A stretch of DNA of 10,493 nt from NCBI GenBank assembly GCA_937911855.1, contig CALDPK010000274.1:1-10493 (forward strand), given 5' to 3'. The position numbers and the translations under genes are program-made. Shown here one piece after another: positions 5,577-10,493 of this stretch. Position 1 is the first letter of the stretch; every line of letters starts with the position of its first letter. The stretch is from an uncultured Trueperaceae bacterium. GTDB taxonomy: Bacteria > Deinococcota > Deinococci > Deinococcales > Trueperaceae. The notes beneath the pieces were generated by a model, which saw only the letters and a program-made list of their open reading frames with translations, made no database searches and was not told the DNA's origin.

Positions 5577-6773
5577 ATGAAGAAACTGGCAATAACACTG
5601 GCCGTCGCAGCCACGGGACTGTTCGCAGCCCAGGCGCAAGGCGTCCCCATCGGCGTTCTCGCACCACTCTCCGGTGCAGCAGCAGGCACGGGCCAGGCAC
5701 AGCAGGCAGGTTTTCAGGTTGCGCTGAAGGAAATCAATGAAGCCGGCGGCGTCCTGGGCGAGCCACTTGAACTCATCATCGAGGACACCCAGGCCAACGT
5801 CGCAGTCGCCCTGGCTGCATTCGAGAAGCTCATGACCGAAGACAACGTCGAGTTCATCGCCGGTGGTTATTCCAGTGGCGTGACCCTCGGCCTGGTTGAA
5901 AGCTTCCTGACCTTCCAGCCGATCGTCACCTGGATCGGCGGCGCCACCAGTGGCGTCGGCATCGACGGTTTCGACGGCATCGAGGAACTGCTGGGCAACG
6001 AGCCGTGGTTCTACCACATCCACCCCTGGGACTACCACAACGTTGAAGCCGCAACCGGCTTCGTATCCGGCACCGGCGCAAAGACCGTAGCCCTGCTGCA
6101 CGAAGACTCCGCTTTCGGCGGCCCCGGCGCAGAAGGCGCACAGGCCCTCCTCGAGGAAGCCGGCCTGGAAGTACCGCTGCGTGAAGCGTTCACCTCCACC
6201 CTTTCCGGTGGTTCCGGTGACTTCCGCGCAGCCATCACCCGTGCCCGCTCCAGCGGCGCCGAGATGGTGTACTGGATCGGTTACGACGGCGACGTCGTCC
6301 CCATGAGCTCCCAGATCCGCGAGCTCGGCTACCAGCCGCGCTACATCTTCGGTGCCCCTCCCGGCTGGCCCACTGAGTTCGCCCAGACCCCTGAAGCGCA
6401 GTGCGTAACCGGCCTCATCGGCTACCTGCCCAACCTCCCCAACCCCGAAGCAGCAGCGTTCAACGACGCCTACGTAGACATGCACGGCACCGCGCCGGAC
6501 AACTACATGGCCGCCCTGGCTTACGCCAACCTGTGGATGCTCGCTGACGCGATCAACGAAGCCGGCACTACCGACCAGGCTGCCGTCATGGCCGCCCTGG
6601 ATAACGGCACGTTCCGCTCACCCATGGGCGACTGGAGCTTCAGCCAGTCGGCGATCACCCCACGTCAGGGCTTCGGCGCCGAGATGTGGCTCGTCTTCCA
6701 GTACCAGGATGGCGTCCGCGAGATCGTCTACCCGCTCGAACGGGCAACCGCTCCCCTGATGTCCTGCAGCTGA
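5577..6773 (+). CDS. Periplasmic substrate-binding protein of a HAAT (branched-chain amino acid/amide type) ABC transporter
   Basis: A 398-residue exported binding protein. MKKLAITLAVAATGLFAAQA is a Sec signal peptide with likely cleavage after Ala20 (AQA|QG). There is no lipobox cysteine, so it should be free in the periplasm, unlike the lipoproteins of most Gram-positives. The mature part starts with VPIGVLAPLSGAAAGTGQ and has GFQVALKEINEAGGVLGEPLELIIEDTQ and AGGYSSGVTLGLVESF (95-110), hallmarks of the LivJ/LivK-like Peripla_BP_6 fold whose SS region contacts ligand. The family binds branched-chain amino acids, amides, urea and also aromatic or other organic acids, so the ligand is unknown; the neighbouring CoA ligase favours a carboxylic acid. 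Only two cysteines are in the mature chain (276 and 397), without the early disulfide of E. coli LivJ. It is separated by gaps from both neighbours and followed by a hairpin. Confidence 0.95.
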   Translation: MKKLAITLAVAATGLFAAQAQGVPIGVLAPLSGAAAGTGQAQQAGFQVALKEINEAGGVLGEPLELIIEDTQANVAVALAAFEKLMTEDNVEFIAGGYSSGVTLGLVESFLTFQPIVTWIGGATSGVGIDGFDGIEELLGNEPWFYHIHPWDYHNVEAATGFVSGTGAKTVALLHEDSAFGGPGAEGAQALLEEAGLEVPLREAFTSTLSGGSGDFRAAITRARSSGAEMVYWIGYDGDVVPMSSQIRELGYQPRYIFGAPPGWPTEFAQTPEAQCVTGLIGYLPNLPNPEAAAFNDAYVDMHGTAPDNYMAALAYANLWMLADAINEAGTTDQAAVMAALDNGTFRSPMGDWSFSQSAITPRQGFGAEMWLVFQYQDGVREIVYPLERATAPLMSCS

Positions 6774-6788
6774 GTAACTGACTTCAAC

Positions 6789-6822
6789 CGTGGTGGGCCC
6801 GGCACACGCCTGGTCCACCACG
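6789..6822 (+). other. Intercistronic hairpin after the binding-protein gene
   Basis: CGTGGTGGGCC (6789-6799) pairs with GGTCCACCACG (6812-6822) over 11 base pairs with one G-U, and after one mismatch GGC (6801-6803) pairs with GCC (6808-6810) around an ACAC loop. It occupies most of the 62-base gap and ends three bases before the GAGGA ribosome binding site of the permease gene. No T-run follows, so it is unlikely to stop transcription. By analogy with hairpins after other binding-protein genes it may protect the upstream mRNA from 3' decay or reduce downstream translation. Confidence 0.75.
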
Positions 6823-6835
6823 AACGAGGAAACCC

Positions 6836-7705
6836 ATGGATCCTTCACTTATCTTGCAAGCGATAGTCTCGGGACTGCTGTCCTCGGGACTCTATGCCCT
6901 GGTTGCGATCGGCCTGGCGCTCGCCATCGGCGTCATCGGCATCGTGAACTTCGCGCACGGCGAGTTCTTCATGATCGGAGCCTTCCTCACCTACCAGCTG
7001 GCCATGAGTTTCAGCCTGGACCCCCTTATCTCGATACTGATCGTCGCACCCGCCATGTTCGTACTTGGCGCAGTCATATACAGGACGACGATTCATTACG
7101 TGCTGGGCGCGCCGGAACTGAACCAGATGCTGCTGACCTTCGGGCTGGGCATCATCCTCCAGAACCTGGCACTGCTCACCTGGGGCGGCGACCCCCGCAC
7201 CATCCCCTCCATCACCTACCGCTCCTTGAGTTTCCGCATGGGCGACATCACAGTAGGCGCCGTGATGCTCGGCAGCTTCGTCATCTCACTGCTGCTGGTA
7301 CTGGGAATGTACTGGCTGCTCGCGAAGACCCCGTTCGGCCGCGGCATGCGCGCAGTCGCCCAGAACCGCATCGGCGCCAGCCTCGTCGGCCTGAACGTGA
7401 ACCGCACCTACCTGATCACCTTCGCCCTGACCGCCGCACTCGCCGGCATCGGCGGCGTCATGATCGCGGTGATCCAGTCACCCACACCCACGGTCGGCCT
7501 GGCGTTCACGCTCAAGGCGTTCGCCATAGTCGTGCTGGCCGGACTGGGCAACATCCGCGGCATCATCTGGGCTTCGGTGTTCGTGGCACTCAGTGAATCG
7601 CTTGTTGCCAACCTAATCCCCAATGGTGATTCGCTCCGCAACGCCGTGTTCTTCGCCATCATCTTCCTGGTACTCATCTGGCGGGGACGGAGGACCGCAG
7701 AATGA
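6836..7705 (+). CDS. livH: HAAT ABC transporter permease, LivH type
   Basis: A 289-residue inner-membrane permease, hydrophobic throughout with about eight membrane segments. The family signature IGIVNFAHGEFFMIGAFLTYQL is at 34-55, and the cytoplasmic coupling loop FGRGMRAVAQNRIGASLVGLNVNR at 167-190 contains the region that contacts the ATPases. VLAGLGNIRGIIWAS near 233-247 is also typical of LivH. The length matches LivH. It forms the transmembrane pore with the LivM-type protein of the next gene. Its ATG follows GAGGA by five bases and its stop overlaps the next start as ATGA. The symbol denotes the family; leucine transport is not implied. Confidence 0.95.
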   Translation: MDPSLILQAIVSGLLSSGLYALVAIGLALAIGVIGIVNFAHGEFFMIGAFLTYQLAMSFSLDPLISILIVAPAMFVLGAVIYRTTIHYVLGAPELNQMLLTFGLGIILQNLALLTWGGDPRTIPSITYRSLSFRMGDITVGAVMLGSFVISLLLVLGMYWLLAKTPFGRGMRAVAQNRIGASLVGLNVNRTYLITFALTAALAGIGGVMIAVIQSPTPTVGLAFTLKAFAIVVLAGLGNIRGIIWASVFVALSESLVANLIPNGDSLRNAVFFAIIFLVLIWRGRRTAE

Positions 7706-8715
7706 AACGCTTCACAGTCCCCCTGCTGATCCTCATCGCCCTGGGCGTACTGCTGTTCTTCCTGCCCGGCATAACCCGCTCACTGTTCGGCCAGGCCTCA
7801 GTCAGCTACCTGTCGCTCCTGACGAACACAGTCACGCTCGCCATCCTGGCGCTGTCATGGGACCTGCTCGCCCGCACCGGCCAGGTATCACTCGCTCACG
7901 CAGCCTTCTACGGCGCCGGCGCCTACGCGACAGCGATGATCGCCAGACTGTTCGACCTGCCACTCTGGGTCGGCATCCCCATGGGAGGCGTCGTCGCAGG
8001 GCTCCTCGCACTCATGCTCGGACCAGTCACGCTGCGCCTGCACGGCATCTACTTCGCAATCGCCACCCTCTCCTTCACCGAGGTACTGCGCGCAGTGGTG
8101 CAGCAGCTGCCCGCCCGCATCGCCGGCGGTGCACCAGGCATAAACGTCCCCGCGCTGTTCCGCCCCCAGTACGTGGCTGGCGAGATGGAACGCTGGGAAG
8201 TCGCCTTCATCCGCAACGAGAACTACTTCCTCATATACGCAGGCATCCTGGTGTTCACCATCCTGCTCAGCATCTTCGTGCAGCAATCCCGGTTGCGGTC
8301 AGCGTTCACGGCCATCCGCACCAACGAGAAAGTCGCAGCCGTCATGGGCGTCAACCCGATGCGCTCGAAGATGCTGGCCTTCGTCCTGTCCAGCGTGCCC
8401 GTCGGCCTGCTCGGCGCCGTCGAAGCACACCGCTTGGGCTCGGTCAACCCGTTCGAAACTTTCGGCGTCCACACCACCGTACTCGCGCTCGTCACGCCAA
8501 TCTTCGGCGGCCTCTACACCACGCTCGGCCCACTGGTCGGCGCGACCGTACTGTCCGGCCTCGAGGAAAGCCTGAAACGGTCGATGAGCGACGGTTACCT
8601 GATCGTTTACGGCGTCGTGCTCGTGACCGCGGTGCTGTTCATGCCGCGCGGCCTGGTCGGCCTGGTGAGCAGGCTGTTCAGGCGCCGCAAGCCAGCGGAT
8701 GAGGAGGAAGCATGA
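7702..8715 (+). CDS. livM: HAAT ABC transporter permease, LivM type
   Basis: A 337-residue membrane protein with about nine to ten hydrophobic segments. Typical LivM features are LALSWDLLARTGQVSLAHAAFYGAGAYATAM (49-79), HGIYFAIATLSFTEVLR (114-130), the coupling loop SRLRSAFTAIRTNEKVAAVMGVNP (196-219) and LGPLVGATVLSGLEESLKR (275-293). A short charged cytoplasmic tail, FRRRKPADEEEA, follows the last segment. It lacks the long N-terminal extension of E. coli LivM, as is usual for stand-alone homologues. GGAGG (7689-7693) precedes the ATG, and the gene has ATGA overlaps at both ends. It pairs with the LivH-type permease and the two ATPases. Confidence 0.95.
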   Translation: MKRFTVPLLILIALGVLLFFLPGITRSLFGQASVSYLSLLTNTVTLAILALSWDLLARTGQVSLAHAAFYGAGAYATAMIARLFDLPLWVGIPMGGVVAGLLALMLGPVTLRLHGIYFAIATLSFTEVLRAVVQQLPARIAGGAPGINVPALFRPQYVAGEMERWEVAFIRNENYFLIYAGILVFTILLSIFVQQSRLRSAFTAIRTNEKVAAVMGVNPMRSKMLAFVLSSVPVGLLGAVEAHRLGSVNPFETFGVHTTVLALVTPIFGGLYTTLGPLVGATVLSGLEESLKRSMSDGYLIVYGVVLVTAVLFMPRGLVGLVSRLFRRRKPADEEEA

Positions 8716-9461
8716 GTCTCCTGAGCGTCACTGACGCAGGCAAACGGTTCGGCGGCCTCGCCGCAGTTTCCGATTTGAGCTTCGAACTGCAGGCCGGCGA
8801 GATACTGGCCATCATCGGACCCAACGGCGCCGGCAAGACGACCCTGCTCAACATGATCTCCGGCCTGCTCAGGCCAACCAGCGGCCGCTTCGTTCTGAAC
8901 GGCAAGGACATCACCGGCCTCTCCCCGCAGGACCGCTGCCACGCCGGACTGGGACGCGCCTTCCAGGTGGTGCAACCGTTCCCGGAGATGAGCGTGGAAG
9001 AGAACGTCAGGGTCGGAGCGCTGTTCGGCAAGCCCGGCACCAGCGACGAACTGGCAGACGACCTGACCGAGAACGCACTGCGCCGCTCCGGCCTGTGGCC
9101 CGTACGCGACTCCGACGCAGGCGAACTCACGCTAATGCAGGAGAAACGCCTCGAGATCGCCCGCGCCATGGCAACACAACCGGAGATAATCCTGCTGGAC
9201 GAAGTGATGGCAGGCCTCCGGCCGCTCGAAGCGAAAGAAGCCGTCAAGCTCGTGAAAAGCGTGCGGGACGCCGGCGTGACGGTCATATTCATCGAACATG
9301 TGATGCCTGTCGTCAAGGACCTGGCTGACCGGGTGATCGTCATGGATTACGGCCGCAAGATCGCCGAAGGCACTTACCAGGATGTGATGGGGATGCCGGC
9401 TGTCATCGAGGCTTACCTGGGAGCAGACGACGAAGACGATGACCTGGAGGAGCAGGCGTGA
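8712..9461 (+). CDS. livG: HAAT ABC transporter ATPase, LivG type
   Basis: A 249-residue ATP-hydrolysing subunit. Walker A GPNGAGKT is at 36-43, the Q-loop glutamine at 85 (AFQVVQPF), Walker B IILLDE at 159-164 with catalytic Glu164, and the switch histidine is His196 (FIEHVM). LivG character is shown by GLGRAFQVVQPFPEMSVEENV and MAGLRPLE. The ABC signature is degenerate: the position of LSGGQ or LSYGQ reads LTLMQ (139-143) followed by EKRLEIARAMA. I recall a LivG subgroup with this LTL...KRLE form together with LLDEVMAGL, so it is a lineage variant rather than decay, but ATP sandwiching would rest on the partner subunit's intact signature. The acidic tail DDEDDDLEEQA is at the end. GAGGAGG precedes the ATG; the stop overlaps the next start as GTGA. 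Confidence 0.95.
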   Translation: MSLLSVTDAGKRFGGLAAVSDLSFELQAGEILAIIGPNGAGKTTLLNMISGLLRPTSGRFVLNGKDITGLSPQDRCHAGLGRAFQVVQPFPEMSVEENVRVGALFGKPGTSDELADDLTENALRRSGLWPVRDSDAGELTLMQEKRLEIARAMATQPEIILLDEVMAGLRPLEAKEAVKLVKSVRDAGVTVIFIEHVMPVVKDLADRVIVMDYGRKIAEGTYQDVMGMPAVIEAYLGADDEDDDLEEQA

Positions 9462-10171
9462 AAGCGCTCAGCATCGAAAGCTTAAACGCCGGCTACGGCA
9501 AGATCCAGGTGCTCTGGGACGTCAGCCTCGACGTAGAGGAAGGCTCGTTCGCAAGCATCATCGGTGCCAACGGCGCCGGCAAGACAACCCTGCTGCGCAC
9601 GATAAGCGGCCTCATCCCCGCCTGGTCCGGCAAGGTCACTGCCCTCAACCAGGTGATCACCAACCAGCCGGCCGCGAAGATAGTGCGCTTCGGCGTCGGC
9701 CACGTACCTGAAGGTCGGCAGGTGTTCCGGGAGATGACCGTCGCCGAGAACATCGAAAGCGGATCCGACTACCTGCCTGACGCCAGGCGGCACGCCAACC
9801 AGTCCCGGGCTTTCGTACTCGACCTGTTCCCCCGCCTGGCCGAACGCTCCACCCAGCTGGCCGGCACGCTCTCCGGCGGTGAACTGCAGATGCTTGCAAT
9901 AGCCCGGGCGCTCATGAGCCGACCCCGGGTGCTGCTGGTTGACGAACCCAGCCTCGGCCTCTCCCCCGTACTGACGAAAGTCGTTTTCAACGCGCTCAAG
10001 ACCATCAACAAGGAAGGAACCACGGTGATACTGGTGGAACAGAACGTACGTCAATCACTCAAGCTGGCCGACAGGGCCTTCGTACTGGAGAACGGCCGCA
10101 TCGTCCGCGAGGGCAACGGCGCGGAACTCCTGCAGGACGCAACCGTTCGTGCGTCCTACCTGGCACTGTGA
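9458..10171 (+). CDS. livF: HAAT ABC transporter ATPase, LivF type
   Basis: A 237-residue ATPase read from a GTG start with GGAGGAG (9446-9452) five bases upstream. Walker A GANGAGKT is at 36-43, the canonical signature LSGGE at 138-142, and Walker B VLLVDEPSLGLSP at 158-170 with Glu163. The switch position reads VEQNV with Gln195 instead of His, which is usual in LivF. VPEGRQVFREMTVAENI (83-99) is a LivF hallmark. The length is normal. It completes the transporter with the LivG-type ATPase, and its intact signature would complement that protein's degenerate one. The stop overlaps the following gene's GTG by four bases. Confidence 0.95.
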   Translation: MKALSIESLNAGYGKIQVLWDVSLDVEEGSFASIIGANGAGKTTLLRTISGLIPAWSGKVTALNQVITNQPAAKIVRFGVGHVPEGRQVFREMTVAENIESGSDYLPDARRHANQSRAFVLDLFPRLAERSTQLAGTLSGGELQMLAIARALMSRPRVLLVDEPSLGLSPVLTKVVFNALKTINKEGTTVILVEQNVRQSLKLADRAFVLENGRIVREGNGAELLQDATVRASYLAL

Positions 10172-10493
10172 ATCACACGGAACGTGTAAGGGCCCTCAGC
10201 GGCGAGACGCTGCCGCCCAGCCGCTGGATCCTGATCGACCAGGAAGCCATCAACCTGTTCGCCGACGCCACCCAGGACCATCAGTGGATCCACACGGATC
10301 CGGAACGGGCTGCCAGGCAGTCACCGTTCGGCGCCACCGTGGCGCACGGGATGTTCACGGTCAGCCTGGCGCCCCGCCTGGCCCTCGAGGTCCTGGACCT
10401 GACCGGTGCGCCCCTGATAATCAACTACGGTCTCAACAAGGTCCGCTTCCCCTCGCCCGTGCCGGTGGGGACCGCAGTGCGGGCCAGCGGTGT
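10168..10493 (+). CDS. MaoC-like (R)-specific enoyl-CoA hydratase/dehydratase, N-terminal part (runs off right edge)
   Basis: The first 108 codons of a hot-dog-fold protein, open to the window end. It starts MNHTERVRALSGETLPPSRW; the catalytic pattern DHQWIH (37-42) gives Asp37-x4-His42, the dyad that hydrates trans-2-enoyl-CoA in MaoC/PhaJ-type enzymes. The following segment, TDPERAA, then SPFGATVAHGMFTVSLAP (52-69), is typical of the NodN-like MaoC branch. The GTG start overlaps the LivF stop as GTGA and has no obvious ribosome binding site, so translation probably depends on coupling. It suggests that the CoA thioester made by the ligase is processed by a beta-oxidation-like step. Family firm, substrate unknown. 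Confidence 0.9.
   Translation, partial: MNHTERVRALSGETLPPSRWILIDQEAINLFADATQDHQWIHTDPERAARQSPFGATVAHGMFTVSLAPRLALEVLDLTGAPLIINYGLNKVRFPSPVPVGTAVRASG

Noticed and set aside
5541..6485. Minus-strand 314-codon open frame opposite the binding-protein gene
   Set aside because: It is antisense to a clear substrate-binding protein; long antisense frames are expected in GC-rich codon-biased genes and its translation shows no domain.
6789..6822. Intrinsic terminator after the binding-protein gene
   Set aside because: The stem is strong but is followed by a purine-rich ribosome binding site and not by a T-run, and the permease genes downstream clearly belong to the same operon.
7623..8702. Plus-strand 359-codon frame within the LivM gene
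   Set aside because: The translation is dominated by Arg, His and Pro, typical of an out-of-frame read of GC-rich DNA; the LivM frame has membrane segments and family motifs.
1..10493. Mobile elements, CRISPR arrays, phage genes, toxin-antitoxin or defence systems, tRNA or rRNA genes
   Set aside because: No transposase, integrase, direct-repeat array, RNA-gene consensus or defence domain was seen on either strand; the window reads as chromosomal metabolic and regulatory genes.

Overview
The window is about 10.5 kb of compact, GC-rich bacterial DNA with two divergent gene groups back to back around a 163-bp intergenic region (1471-1633). Taxonomy is uncertain. The left (minus-strand) proteins look like families common in Actinobacteria and also found in Deinococcota. 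The solute-binding protein of the right group has an ordinary Sec signal peptide with an AQA cleavage site and no lipobox cysteine, which favours an organism with an outer envelope (for example Deinococcota) over a typical Gram-positive actinobacterium. The apparently leaderless minus-strand promoter fits both phyla.

Left group (minus strand, 1-1470), read from the divergent region toward the left edge: a four-helix membrane protein, a small winged-helix regulator of the PF13601 type, a UspA-like protein, and the N-terminal 69 codons of a class I SAM-dependent methyltransferase that runs off the window. The first pair overlaps by 11 bp and the last pair by ATGA. The promoter, with its -10 seven bases before the first ATG, lies inside nested GGAAAGT/ACTTTCC inverted repeats that are a likely operator for the regulator of this group.

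Right group (plus strand, 1634-10493 and beyond) looks like one nine-junction operon: TetR regulator, KASIII/HMG-CoA-synthase-like enzyme, AMP-forming acyl-CoA ligase, alpha/beta hydrolase, a complete branched-chain-amino-acid-type (HAAT) ABC transporter (binding protein, two permeases, two ATPases), and a MaoC-like hydratase cut by the right edge. Seven of the nine junctions are 4-base ATGA/GTGA overlaps. The only two real gaps flank the binding-protein gene, which has the strongest ribosome binding site and a long hairpin after it, consistent with its being made in excess over the membrane parts. A near-consensus sigma-70 promoter (TTGACT-N17-TATGCT) precedes the TetR gene, with an ACCTGA-N8-TCAGGT palindrome at the predicted start point.

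Taken together, the right operon reads as a regulated system that imports an organic acid or amide-like compound through the HAAT transporter, activates it as a CoA thioester, and processes it with a thiolase-fold enzyme, a serine hydrolase and an enoyl-CoA-hydratase-type enzyme. The substrate cannot be read from the sequence. The most unusual points are the active site of the KASIII-like enzyme (Glu and Cys spaced as in HMG-CoA synthase, and His where FabH has Asn) and the thiolase-ligase-hydrolase trio, which superficially resembles OleA-OleC-OleB. I found no mobile element, CRISPR array, phage, RNA gene or intergenic stretch over 300 bases.
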